Assembly (NCBI GenBank): GCA_905183005.1
Contig: CAJJDO010000132.1
Location: 1 to 64,000, forward strand
DNA from: Paramecium pentaurelia
Taxonomy: Eukaryota > Ciliophora > Oligohymenophorea > Peniculida > Parameciidae
Length of the DNA: 64,000 nucleotides
Reading direction: 5' to 3'
Shown piece by piece: positions 47,906-60,066 of this stretch. The notes beneath the pieces are model-generated. The model saw only the letters and a list, made by a program, of their open reading frames with translations, did no database searches and was not told the DNA's origin. Within the stretch, counting starts at the first letter, position 1, and every line of letters begins with the position of its first letter. The translations under genes were made by a program, and so were the position numbers.

Positions 47906-48211
47906 ATGGACACAAAAGTTCACGAAATATTTGAAAAGTTATTACAATTCAATTAAAGCGATGAATTATAAGCTCAATAAGCCTAATTGGAAGCACTACT
48001 AATATAGATAAAGGATGGTAATATTAATATTCAATTAGAAATGCAAATGCTTATTCAAGACACTCATTTTGGCAAAGATCAATATTACCTCTAGTAATTT
48101 GAAAGAATAGCTGATTCAAAGAAAAGATTGGATTAAGTCAATGCCAAGATGGTCAAAATCTAATAAAGAGTTGATGCCATAGAGAAAAGATTCATTAAAT
48201 TATCCTAATGA
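47906..48211 (+). CDS. Small coiled-coil protein, KxDL/BORC-like
   Basis: Intronless 101-aa ORF (ATG 47906, TGA 48211). It is almost entirely helical. The C-terminal half (FERIADSKKRLDQVNAKMVK) has the size and a motif similar to KxDL proteins, which are subunits of the BORC/BLOC-1-related complexes that position lysosomes. The match is weak and based on one helix, so snapin-like or unrelated small coiled-coil proteins remain possible. Confidence 0.5.
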
Positions 48212-49403
48212 ATGATATATAATTAATATTGATAAAGAATATTACTCATCTAATATTATCACTCTAGAAAATCACTATATATAAATGATAATATACTTTA
48301 ATTTACTATTAATATTAAAGTTGTTATTATTATTGATAAGTTCTAATAACAATATGAAAATAAAATAATAATATTATAATAAATTTATGTAAATTGAACA
48401 ATAATACTTATAAGAATATAATAATATTAATATAGATGAATATAAAGATAAAAAGGAAATATAAATTATATATATATCTTAAAAGATTATACAATAATAT
48501 TTATCTTCATTATCTCAATATCTCTTCTAAGATTTATTAATAATTAATGAATCATTATAATTTAGTTTTTAATAAAGAACTTATAAATTTTATTAGGTAG
48601 AATTTCAATTTTTAATCTATTCTTTCTTTCACTAATTCATAAGATTTTAAATTATCTCTCTTGTGTACTGATTTTTAATTTATTTTTAATTTTTTAATTT
48701 AATCTCACATTCTCCATATATAATACTCTGACATTTTATTAAACTTAATTTATCCATATCATTATTATGAAATGATTATTAAAAAATCATTTATAATTAT
48801 GGATATTTATTTTAATTGCTTTTTTGCATACCAATTATCCCAAAACAAGTTCAACTATTTTTCTCTAATTATCAACCAAATATAAGTAGAATCTATTATT
48901 ATTTATTATAATAAATAAAATTGATAACTCAAATTATGATCACTAAAATAATAGAGAGATTCTATTCATTACAAATTTTCCAAATTATTTTAAATAATAC
49001 ATACAAGAACTCTCTTTTAATAGATAATTGCATTCTCTAAAATATTTAATCTAATTAATTCTTTTGTTTTTACAATATAAATATTGATTAATAATTTAAA
49101 TAAATGTGTATCAATATATTTTGTAAAGTATATCCAATTTAAAAAATGTATTTACCTTTTGTAAATGTACACTTAAATCACTCAAGTGCAGTTGAATACT
49201 TAAGGTGATTAAATAAGAGATTTCAAATTAGGAATTAATTATCTTAATGTTTATTATAAAAAACCCTACATTTATCTCCTCTTTACTTCTTTAGTTACCA
49301 TTCTCTATAATATATTGTACTTATTAAATTATTTTTAATTTATATCTGTACTATAAATAAATAATTTTATATGATTCCTTCTATTACATAAGCACATAAA
49401 TAA
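48212..49403. other. 1.2-kb gap, no gene seen
   Basis: AT-rich DNA with no convincing coding frame. The segment just before the next gene (about 49150-49330) is slightly more mixed in composition and probably holds its promoter. No RNA gene was recognised. Confidence 0.5.
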
Positions 49404-50705
49404 ATGAGAGAAAGTGGTATCGCTTTTTAAACAAAGCTCTAAAAGTCACTCAAGTTGTCTGAATAATACCATGCAACTATCTATTTAAAAAGAGAAGATT
49501 AATAATTGACTAGAGTATTTAAGATGAGAAGTGCCTTCACGTCATTACAATCACTTTCAAAAGAGTAAAAAGAAAAAGGAGTAGTAACAGTAAGTGATGG
49601 TAATTTTGCTTAAGCATTTGCCTTCTTTTGTAATCACTTTAAGATTAAAGGTATTATAGTACGTCATTATATTAAGGTACGATTTTTGTACCTGAAGTTT
49701 GTTATGGTTGGAAAATTGATTTAATATAGAAAAATGGTAAGTAATATGTAGAAATCAAAACAGCTGGTGAAAATTTTGATGAATGTGAATAGGCAGCATA
49801 AAAATATATTAAAGAAAATGATAAAATACTTATACATCCAAGTGATAACCTCAAAGCCATACATGGTTGTGGTACAATTGTAATATAGTTATTCAACATA
49901 AGGGAATTGAAATACTTGATGAAATGCCAGGAGATGTAGATTACATATTTTTACCTGTTGGATAAGGAGCACTTGCTGCAGGAATTGCTACTTATATCAA
50001 AGCCATGAGTCCAAATACTAAGGTTATTGGAGTATAACCAGATGGTGCTGATTCAATGATCTAAGCATTCTAAGCAAAACAAGTTGTTAAATAAGAACAT
50101 TTTTCTAGATTTTGTGAAGGATCTGCAGTTCCATCAGTACCTAAATTATGTTTAGATATATGTATGGAGAAATTAGATTAATTGGTGAAGGTAGAGGAAG
50201 GTAAAGTTAGTACTACAATCTTATAATTATATAATTAAGGAATAGCAGTAGAACCTGCTGGTGTAATAAAATGATATATATTAGGCATTATCTGTATCTG
50301 TACTTGATCAATTTGCTCATGAAATTAAAGGCAAAAATGTTGTATGTATTCTAAGTGGAGGTACAGTGGATTTATCTAGATTTGATGAATTTAAAGAGCA
50401 TTCATAATTACATGAAGGATTAAAGTATTTTTTTTTGATTGAAATGCCTTTTAAATCTGGAATTCTTAAAAATTTTGTTAGTTTGTATTTGATATTAAGT
50501 ATTTAAAAGTTGTCTTGGTCCTGATGATGATATAACTCATATCCAATTTTAAAAGAAAGCAAATAGAGAAAGAGGTCCATGTTTAGTAGCCATTGAAGTT
50601 GCAAAGAAGGAAAGTATCAAATAAGTAATGGAGAATATGAAGAAGATGCATTTATAATTTAAATTAGTGAATGATTCAAAGGAATTATATGATTTGCTTA
50701 TTTGA
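49404..50705 (+). CDS. ilvA-like: Threonine deaminase-like PLP enzyme
   Basis: ATG 49404 to TGA 50705. Introns 49651-49676 (AAG), 49880-49902 (AAG), 50263-50284 and 50481-50499 (19 nt, AAG) give 403 aa. The fold-type II PLP domain shows YLKRED, the presumed Schiff-base Lys in RVFKMR, VSDGNFAQ and a phosphate-binding loop LPVGQGALAAGIA. The C-terminal regulatory (ACT-like) part reads FFLIEMPFKSGIL, then LGPDDDITHIQFQKK. IlvA-type enzymes convert threonine to 2-oxobutanoate and ammonia at the head of isoleucine synthesis. Departures from the usual enzyme are SFK to VFK, SAGNHAQ to SDGNFAQ, and GGGGL to GQGAL. The activity may therefore be altered or lost, although the frame is intact. Confidence 0.82.
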
Positions 50706-50755
50706 ATAATATTATTCATATAATAAATAATATAATAATTTAAATAAGAAATACA

Positions 50756-52067
50756 TCATAACTAAAAGATTTCACATTCCATTATTTCTGTTAATTTAGG
50801 TCCTAAAATGAAAGTTTGTAAATTTTCTTTAGGATCTCTAAAATAATGTTATCCTATATTTATATTTCCTTCTTTAAATTCAGCAAATAATTGAAGATCA
50901 TTTTTACCAAACTATGGACCCAAATTTTAATTAACAAAAATTGCCTCATGTTTGCAATCATTTTTAATTGGATAGATTTGCAATTACAAATTTGGAAATT
51001 AGATAAATAAAAATGATATAGCTTGATCATCTGACATAAATTATGGTTAAGGAGACTTTATCCATTAACAAGGTGAATATCCTCCAAAAGTACATTAACT
51101 ATTTTTTGTTTTCATTATCATGAGTAGATTAGATTTATTTTATATTTTATTCCAAAATGTAGTAGTCTGAAATCCATCTTTTGATCCCTAATAAATAATT
51201 TAATTATTTGGATTCTACTATTATTTTATTCTAAAGAGAATATCCTAAAAGTTTGTATTTGTTAATAAATTAGAACATTTAATATAGAATGGATTAACTT
51301 GATGTGATTTTTCAGAAATAGCTTTTTAAAATCCTTCTATACCAGATTTTAATTAATCTAATATTTCTTTTGATGATGGAATTTTGAGACTTATATATAT
51401 TAAAATTTAATATTATACTTGATTACTTTATTCTTATAATCCTTAATTTGTTCTTCAATATTCTTTTTGATTTCATCATTATTTCCCTTTATCATCTAAT
51501 TAATATATTCTTAAATTTTTAATTCTATTTATGTATTGATTTCATGTCGAGTTTTTTAAATGATAGCTGATGTTTACTAATTGAAGTTTTCATTATTTAT
51601 ATTAGCCTAAATATATTATTCAAAAATCTCAAATTTGATAATCTATTATTTTATAATATTATATATACTTTTTTTAGTTCAATTCTATAACTGCTTAGTA
51701 AATTAGATAATATTTCAAAGTAATTATTTGTTTCATTTATCAATTTTTCTATAGAATCCTTTATATCTGACATTTACTTTATCCATTCTATTTTAAAATT
51801 ATTCAAATCTTCATTTGTTATTTTAACAATATTAGAGAAAAAATTCTTGAAGGGCATATCAATATCAATCTTACTTAATAATACTTCTGGTAATTTTAGA
51901 ACCTGATATCATACTATTAAAAATACTTTTTATATCAATATGAATTTTTCAAGTTGTAATCCTTATTCAAGTTTTTCATCTCTACATTCAGGACATGCCA
52001 ATTTTACAGAATTTTATTCCAATATAATATATTTGATATCATCTTAATGCTTAGCACACTTTTCCAT
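50756..52067 (-). CDS. Zinc-finger/coiled-coil/TLDc protein
   Basis: ATG 52067 to TGA 50756 with introns 51903-51926 (CAG end), 51643-51668 and 51390-51418 (AAG end) gives 410 aa. The N-terminus has CAKHQDD and CPECRDEK, a small Cys/His zinc-binding-like module. A coiled-coil middle follows. From about residue 250 there is a TLDc domain: IIYQGSKDGFQTTTFWNKI, CTFGGYSPCQW, DDQAISFLF, and a late IGQHYFRDPKEN. TLDc proteins are linked to oxidative-stress protection and V-ATPase regulation in other eukaryotes; that role is only suggested. This architecture is common in Paramecium families. Confidence 0.8.
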
Positions 52068-52639
52068 TATAATAAAAAATTTAATATCATTAAATTTATA
52101 GATCTATGTCCATATATAATTCTAATCTCCTTATATAATTATAAAATATTCTATCTAAAATCATTATTCCTTATTATTAGAATTATAATCTAATATTAGA
52201 CTACTACATCATATCAGATTATAATAAAAAAATAATATATAGAATTTTAAATTAAATAATATAACTAGTTATTCCATAAATAAAAATTGAAATATTATGG
52301 TACACTTTTAAATCAATTTCTATATATTTTATGAAACTCATTTATCAAATTAATAATTTGAATTCAGTTTGATTTCTTAACTAAATATATTCAAGTAGAT
52401 ATTAATTTAATTTATGTTATATTATGAATACACAAAATAGTTTCTATAATTATTGGATTAGATTAAGAAAGTTTAAAATTATAAATATATTAAAAATATA
52501 TACAAATAATATCAATATCCTTATTATTGACATATATATATATAAATAGATTTCATTTTTAAGTTAATTTATTACTTAATACTTTGATTTTTGCTCTATT
52601 ACTAATTATCAAATCCAAAACTTTATTATGCTTTATTTG
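52068..52639. other. Intergenic, no gene seen
   Basis: AT-rich DNA upstream of the TLDc gene. No coding texture on either strand. Confidence 0.45.
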
Positions 52640-53822
52640 CAATTCCTAAAATATAAAATGATATTATATAATTTTAGTTAATTTTAATATTATATACTTT
52701 AATCTTGAGTAATTTTTAATTATTGCAATCTAGTAATGATAATGGAAACCAATTCCAACCAATAATTAGACTTTTTATTAATTTATGGTAGAGTTTATGT
52801 AAATCCTATTTTGATATCTTTATTTTCTCCTTAGATTTAGTTGATAATTTACTACACTTAATTCAAGTCTTGCATTATTGTTGAATTATATTGATAGGTC
52901 TTCTATCAAACAATGGTTTCCAAAAAATAAAATCATTTCTCTAATATTTAAAAGCTTATCAAATTATCAGATTATGGCAATACACATTTTAATGTGACAC
53001 ACGTTTCTGCTCCTGATCCCAATATTATCAAACATTGTATTTTCGATTAAAAATAGTAACCTTAAGGGATTCCAAATTATTTTCAAATGCATTCAAATAA
53101 GCAATAGTATTATCTACTTATAATTCCATAGATTATTTGAGAAGATCAGTTTATTGTTAAAGAAATTCAATTTATTCTTTAAGAGTAACTTTTTCTTTGG
53201 GTGTCATCCTATCATTATACTCTTCAGAAGTACATCAATAATGTCACTTTTATAATAATCACTTTACATAAATATTTTATTCTAAATATATGCATCTTGA
53301 CTTATTCATACAGTATATTTGATTTTATATGTATATTTATTATTAAAAAAGGCATTTCAATAGATTAGTAAATTAATCAATTTATTTATTTAACAACTTT
53401 CAATCTATTAAATATCTTCATTTTAGTAATTAGCTATCATGATGATTTCTCTATTTTTAAGAACTTATATACCTTGACAAATAGGGATGTTAAATATTCC
53501 ATTAACATCATATCCTTTGTAATGAATCAATTTAACAAAAGAATTTTGTCATATCTTTATTTATAATATATATATAATTAATTTTCATATAATTTTAGTT
53601 CTAAAGCTGTTTACAGATTGTTTCATCTTTTACTATATCTTACTTAATGATTTTAAATGAACAATTATTTTTAGCCTTGTTAATATAATAATTATATATG
53701 AACTTTCTATCTTAAATTTAGAACTAATTTAAAATCAATGAACATAGAATTTAATTAAAATAATAAGTAAGCTAGTTATATTTAGAATTGTAATAAAAAT
53801 CTACTAATTTAATTTTCTTCAT
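52640..53822 (-). pseudogene. Degenerate gene with GAF-like segment
   Basis: From ATG 53822 (MKKIKLVDFYYN) coding-like text appears in pieces separated by frame changes. One piece (GYDVNGIFNIPICQGIQVLK) resembles the middle of a GAF domain. Another near 53200-53080 is a coiled coil (EYNDRMTPKEKVTLKEQIEF). Introns with GT...AG could not restore a continuous frame, and short TGA-containing blocks remain. It is best read as a decaying member of a ciliate multigene family; the GAF assignment is tentative. The boundary at 52640 is approximate. Confidence 0.45.
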
Positions 53823-53889
53823 AATATTTTTAGTGATTATTAAAAGTAGATTAATTATTTTAATAATCACATTATTTTCAATTTCTATT

Positions 53890-56639
53890 ATGAATTAGAA
53901 ATGCAATAAGATTGGACATGATTAAAAACCTATAGAATATATATGTGTGCAATCAAAACCAATAGGATTAGGTTGTGAGAAATGTTACTAAGAGAATAAG
54001 TAAAAGTTAAATTTTTAATCAATAAAAAACTTTTAATTGTGTATGTAGGAAGCAAAATAAACTGTAATAAAATAGACAGAAAATGGAAGAATAGAATAAA
54101 TGAAATATGAATTTGATATGTAGATTTAGAAAATAAAGGATATAATGGAATTTTATTTATCTGGAGTAGAACAATAGATAAATATTTAATACATAGAATT
54201 GAGTGGAATTATTAAATACATTGATAATTTCAATATAAGATCTCTAGACTCTCCAAATCCAGATCATTAATAATACCTAAAATTAATATAAGATTAGAGT
54301 GTTGTTAAGAAATTTGATTAATTATAGATGTAAATTAATTAATTCATGCAAAAACTACACTCAATATCAATCGATATTAATGAATAAGTTAAGTTCTTAT
54401 CAGAATCCATATTTTTTAGTCATTTGAAATAACTTATATAAAAATATGATTTACCATATCTATTTTAGAAGTAGATTGAAGAATTCTAAATTCCAAAAGA
54501 ATTTTATTAAAGTGAATCGTATCATTTGCCATTTGTATTCAAAGATAATATAGATGGAAACATATCATATATTGGATAATAAGAAAATGAAGAATTTCAT
54601 GGTAAGGGATTGTTGTACTTAAATAAAAAAAATATAGTATATTATGGATCATTTATAAATGGATAATTCTGTTATGGAATAGCATTGAATTTAAACAAGA
54701 AGGAAATAATGATTGGAGAGTTTGAATTTATAGATATCTTTTGTTATAGAATTCTGAATTATGGAATCTGTATTAATTCTAATTGTGAAAGGTAATTATA
54801 AATTTTAATAAATAAGATATGAAGGAGATTTTAAGGATAATTTATTTGAAGGATATGGTTAATATGATTATAATAATGGTGATTTGTAATGATTTTTTAT
54901 TTATTCAATTAGATATAAAGGATATTGGAAGGCTGGTAAAAGATTTGGTTAAGGAGAATTAATTAATTAAGAATTTGGAACGTACATATTTATATTGAAA
55001 TTCTAAGGATTAAGGGAAATTTTGTAGATGGATATTTGAATGGTAAAGGAGAATTAGATTGTAAAACATAAAAGTATAATATATAATAAATTAGATATTG
55101 GGGAGATTTTAAAGATAATGAAATAGATGGAGAAGGTACTTTAGAAGATCTAATTAATAAAACAAAATATGTCGGTTAATTTTAGAAAGGATTGAAATGT
55201 GGAAAAGGAACTCTCATTTTTTAAGATAATAATAGAAGGTATTTTGTGGTATTTAATGTGTTTTTATAGAATTGATGGTAATTTTAAAAATAATGAACCA
55301 TGTGGGAAATGTGTGGAAACAAATATTAGGAAATATATTGAGAATCTTAAATAATAAATAGAAACAACTGTAGAAGAANATACCTAAAATTAATATAAGA
55401 TTAGAGTGTTGTTAAGAAATTTGATTAATTATAGATGTAAATTAATTAATTCATGCAAAAACTACACTCAATATCAATCGATATTAATGAATAAGTTAAG
55501 TTCTTATCAGAATCCATATTTTTTAGTCATTTGAAATAACTTATATAAAAATATGATTTACCATATCTATTTTAGAAGTAGATTGAAGAATTCTAAATTC
55601 CAAAAGAATTTTATTAAAGTGAATCGTATCATTTGCCATTTGTATTCAAAGATAATATAGATGGAAACATATCATATATTGGATAATAAGAAAATGAAGA
55701 ATTTCATGGTAAGGGATTGTTGTACTTAAATAAAAAAAATATAGTATATTATGGATCATTTATAAATGGATAATTCTGTTATGGAATAGCATTGAATTTA
55801 AACAAGAAGGAAATAATGATTGGAGAGTTTGAATTTATAGATATCTTTTGTTATAGAATTCTGAATTATGGAATCTGTATTAATTCTAATTGTGAAAGGT
55901 AATTATAAATTTTAATAAATAAGATATGAAGGAGATTTTAAGGATAATTTATTTGAAGGATATGGTTAATATGATTATAATAATGGTGATTTGTAATGAT
56001 TTTTTATTTATTCAATTAGATATAAAGGATATTGGAAGGCTGGTAAAAGATTTGGTTAAGGAGAATTAATTAATTAAGAATTTGGAACGTACATATTTAT
56101 ATTGAAATTCTAAGGATTAAGGGAAATTTTGTAGATGGATATTTGAATGGTAAAGGAGAATTAGATTGTAAAACATAAAAGTATAATATATAATAAATTA
56201 GATATTGGGGAGATTTTAAAGATAATGAAATAGATGGAGAAGGTACTTTAGAAGATCTAATTAATAAAACAAAATATGTCGGTTAATTTTAGAAAGGATT
56301 GAAATGTGGAAAAGGAACTCTCATTTTTTAAGATAATAATAGAAGGTATTTTGTGGTATTTAATGTGTTTTTATAGAATTGATGGTAATTTTAAAAATAA
56401 TGAACCATGTGGGAAATGTGTGGAAACAAATATTAGGAAATATATTGAGAATCTTAAATAATAAATAGAAACAACTGTAGAAGAAGGAGAATATGTAAAT
56501 GGATTGAAAACTGGAGAATTTAATTGTCAAATTACATGTAACGGTTAGATAATAAAGTATGATATAAAAATAATAAATTTATAGAAAATTGAGATATTAT
56601 GATTCTGGAGAGTTGATATTTGAAGACATTATCATTTGA
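53890..56639 (+). CDS. Cys/His N-terminus, coiled-coil and MORN-repeat protein, split by assembly duplicate
   Basis: As given, the gene is interrupted by an N at 55379 followed by a repeat of 1106 bp. Joining 53890-55378 to 56486-56639 gives ATG to TGA with five introns (54792-54816 AAG; further ones of 27, 26, 31 and 28 nt) and exactly 501 aa. The N-terminus has a Cys/His pattern (MNQKCNKIGH, then CEKCYQ). The middle (about 60-220) is a coiled coil. The C-terminal half has MORN-like units: ISYIGQQENEEFHGKGLLYL, YEGDFKDNLFEGYGQY, YKGYWKAGKRFGQGEL, YWGDFKDNEIDGEGTL. MORN units bind lipids or link to the cytoskeleton. Function otherwise unknown. Confidence 0.78.
54273..56485 (+). repeat. 1106-bp exact duplication around an N (artifact)
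   Basis: Bases 54273-55378 recur as 55380-56485 (offset 1107) with one N at 55379. The duplication cuts through the middle of the MORN gene, and the gene becomes intact when one copy is removed. That is strong evidence for a scaffolding artifact. Confidence 0.92.
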
Positions 56640-56695
56640 TTTTTAATTCATATTTCATCTAGTCAAAATATTCTCTTGAAAATAAATTTATTATT

Positions 56696-58291
56696 ATGAA
56701 TAGTTAGAAATTTTATTATGGAGAAGACATAATAGAAAAGACTAGAGATTACTAACTTCCTACTTAAATTACAAGCATTGCAAGATCTAAAAGTGAAAAT
56801 AGAAGGTTGATAAAATAAATAACTAAAACTTCCAATTCTCCAAACTCTAAATCCTAATTAAGTGGTTACAATAACATTACAGAATATAATTAGAATACTA
56901 TAGGTTAAGATCGTATAATGAAAAGAAGAACATTGATACTTTAAAAAGAACTTCCTAATCAAGATACATCTAATGGCTTGTTATCATCTCAAACAAAAAT
57001 AAAAATATTTAAGGCACCCTTTAAAAAGATTTAAACATCAATCGACAAGACATAATCATTTAACAATAATAATAATCATAATTATAATAACAATAAAATG
57101 TAATCTCATCTTGAAAGTTTTGATAATGAATAACAATTTATTAATTCTTTACTATAAAAGGATCAAAAACCTGAAAGAATTGATAAATTAATTAAAATAA
57201 GGTTAGCTAAATCTTAAATGACTATCCATTCTCATTAAAGATCACAATAGACTGAAATTTCAATTGAAAAATAAAAATTACCTACATAATCTTCTATTCG
57301 TAGAGAGAGTTAAAGAGATTAGAGGGATAAAAAGTATAGTATCTATAAATATTAGATCAGTAGAATTAAAGCATCATATTTACAAGTTGTTATTGGCATT
57401 TGAAGATACATGTCAAATTTGGAAAGGAAAAAACAAATTAGAAAACTTTTTAGATAATGAATAGAAATTCGTTGGTTTTATGAATTTTACTTATAATCTA
57501 ACCAATTTACCATTAAATATTGAAGTAAGTCTACATCCTATAAATGTAGGGATTGGAATAAATGTTTAAAGGTACAAAATATGTACTTAAAACTTTGAAA
57601 CCTTATATACCATAAAGTTTAGAGAAACTTATATTTGAAGATTAGGAATGTTAAAAGTTTAGACAATTAACATTTTAATATTAAATATTTTATATCTTAA
57701 ATAATCATTCTGAATTGATAGATACATTTACTAATTAATCAATTCGATTTATGGTGAGATAATCAAAAGAATGTATTGATTTGTAACATAATATTGAAAA
57801 GCAATTTCTCAATAAGAATTAAAATGATATGGAAAATATTTAAAGTATTTTTGAGAAATAATTTAATTAACCTTACTAAACATTATTGAATGAGGCAAGA
57901 TCATTTTGTAATTTAGTGATTGAGTATGATTATGTGAAATAATTGTATTGTTTTTGTATAAAGGTACAGGATGCTTTGTCATAAAAGATATAATAGGAAG
58001 CAAATAAAAAATAAGTTTATGAGAAAGGATTCGATTTTAAGACTGCCTTATCAAAGATTAAAGCAAAAGATGTAAGAATTATTTTAAATTGATTAGATAA
58101 ATCATGAAAAATTGTTTGCTTAATTAATACCTAAGAAACATGAGATTATTGATAAATTAGATAAATTCGAATCTAAATTTGGTAGAATTGAATCTATATC
58201 TAATATGTAAAGAGAACAAGCTAAATTAGCTGATATGAAACATAATCAACTATATGAAAAGATTCTCAAATTATAAAAATAAATGGAATGA
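56696..58291 (+). CDS. Unknown protein, disordered N-terminus, helical C-terminus
   Basis: ATG 56696 to TGA 58291 with introns 57334-57355, 57525-57549 and 58072-58096 gives 507 aa. The first 200 residues are Asn/Gln/Ser-rich and disordered, with an Asn run (SFNNNNNHNYNNN). The middle segment (about 210-280) looks folded (IYKLLLAFEDTCQIWKGKNK). The C-terminus is a charged coiled coil (KHEIIDKLDKFESKFGRIES). No domain recognised. It follows the MORN gene by 56 bp on the same strand. Confidence 0.65.
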
Positions 58292-58373
58292 ATCTCAATA
58301 TTAACTATAGTATTTATACAATTAATGCTGCTAATATTTGATTTTTATTTTAAAAATTTAAACACGTTTGTCA

Positions 58374-59254
58374 ATGTCCTATCGAAATTGTGATACTATA
58401 TTCACTGAGTCTTAAGAAACAAATAAGAACTTAAATTTATCTACTCCACCAATTAAGAAAATATTCTAGAGTAATGAGATAACATTTCCATAAACACTCA
58501 ATAGAAGTAACTTTTAGTATGTGTTTATAACTTATTATTATAGAACTCCATAAACAAAAAATATATCCTTATGCAATTCAGAACATAAATCCTTTTTAAA
58601 GTTCTAATCACAGAATTCAATCGGAAATATTAATAACTTAGCATAAAATTTATTTTAAACCAATACTAGCAATTAAATATAAGAGTATGTATCATATATC
58701 ACTTATAATCACAATATGATAAAGAATTATATTTTAAATTCAAATATCATATTCAAAATATAAACTTAATAAAATTTATTTTATTAATTAAATTTTATTA
58801 TAGGATTGAAGAAACTAAACCTTGTAATTGTAAGAAGAGTAAATGTCTTAAATTATATTGTGATTGTTTTGCAGCTGGTAAATTATGTTCATCAAAATGT
58901 AATTGTTGTGGTTGTTTTAATAATACTTCAAATTTAGTAGAGAGAAATTAATTTATGGAAAAAATGGTAGAAAGGAATCCAGAAGCATTCAATTAAAAGG
59001 TTAAAGAAGTAGATTAAAAATTGGCACATTCTAAAGTATTATATACTTTATATCAATCTTAGGGATGTAATTGCAGAAAGAGTGGTTGCAAAAAGAAGTA
59101 TTGTGAATGTTATTAAATGGGTATTGAATGTTCTGATCATTGTAAATGTGATGGATGCAAAAATTGTTCATCAAATAAATTAGTGAAAATCTTCACTTCA
59201 TAAGACATTTCATAAATTTCTAGATAACTTAAATAGTTAAGTCAACCATTTTGA
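58374..59254 (+). CDS. CXC (tesmin/TSO1/LIN54-like) DNA-binding protein
   Basis: ATG 58374 to TGA 59254 with a 27-nt intron (58517-58543) and an exceptionally long 119-nt intron (58685-58803) gives 244 aa. Two cysteine-rich CXC modules are clear: KPCNCKKSKCLKLYCDCFAA followed by GKLCSSKCNCCGC; and GCNCRKSGCKKKYCECYQMG followed by CSDHCKCDGC. They are joined by a helical linker containing ERNPEAFNQK, the conserved linker type (RNPxAF). CXC proteins bind CHR-type DNA elements; LIN54 is the DNA-binding subunit of the DREAM/MuvB cell-cycle repressor. A nuclear regulatory role is well supported; targets are unknown. The N-terminal 110 residues are disordered and Thr/Pro/Asn-rich. Confidence 0.9.
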
Positions 59255-59378
59255 AACAATATTAATAAAAACTATAATTATATCTTAAGTATTTCATTAG
59301 AATAGAATTATTATAAGTGATAATAAATTTTCTATATGAAATTGATTATAATAAATAGATTATTTAATCAAATATTTA

Positions 59379-59780
59379 ATGGAATAAGTTATTTAAGTCA
59401 CTACATCCAATTATTCTGAAAAGGTCAATAAGGAAGGAAAGGCAGCCTTAATATTTGTTGGAGATGTTCTAGCTGAAACTGGTTAATCATGGTGCTCAGA
59501 TACTGTTGAAGCAGAACCTACTATCAAGAATTATGCAATTCCACAATTGTTGTAGAAAGGATATACAGTATATTGGTGTTGGACAGGTGATAAGGAAACG
59601 TAATATAATACTAATTTTATTAGATGGAAAGATCCAAACAACCCAGCTAGAGTCTCTGAATGGATTTAGATCAAATCAATTCCAACTTTATTATTAGTCC
59701 ATGAAAATAAAGAAGCAATAAGATTTGAAGAAGAATAATTATTCAATGAAAATGCATTGAAATAATTTTTAGAATAATGA
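59379..59780 (+). CDS. TXNDC17-like: TXNDC17-like thioredoxin-fold protein
   Basis: Intronless 133-aa ORF (ATG 59379, TGA 59780). The family core is present: GQSWCSDTVEAEPTIKNYA (family GxSWCPDCVxAEP), then IRWKDPNNPARVSEWIQIKS, and the cis-Pro segment SIPTLLLV. TXNDC17 (TRP14) is a cytosolic disulfide reductase. The second active-site Cys is Thr here (WCSDT), so a standard dithiol mechanism is not possible; a monothiol function is conceivable. Confidence 0.88.
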
Positions 59781-60066
59781 AAATATGAACAAAAATATTA
59801 CATATATCAGATTAATGCTTATTTCATTATCATAAATTTCTGATTTTCAAAATAATTAGTTGGATTTAATATATATAAAATCAATAATAATAATATGTAA
59901 ATCGAATTAAAGTATCATCATTAAATTAAATAATATCAAAGATATTGGAATTTTTTAAAACTATTTTTATGTGTATATTTATTTATTAGATTTAAAGTAT
60001 TGAAGATAAAAATCAATCTTCAGATTATATTCTAAATACCATAAATAAATTAAAAAAACACTAAGA

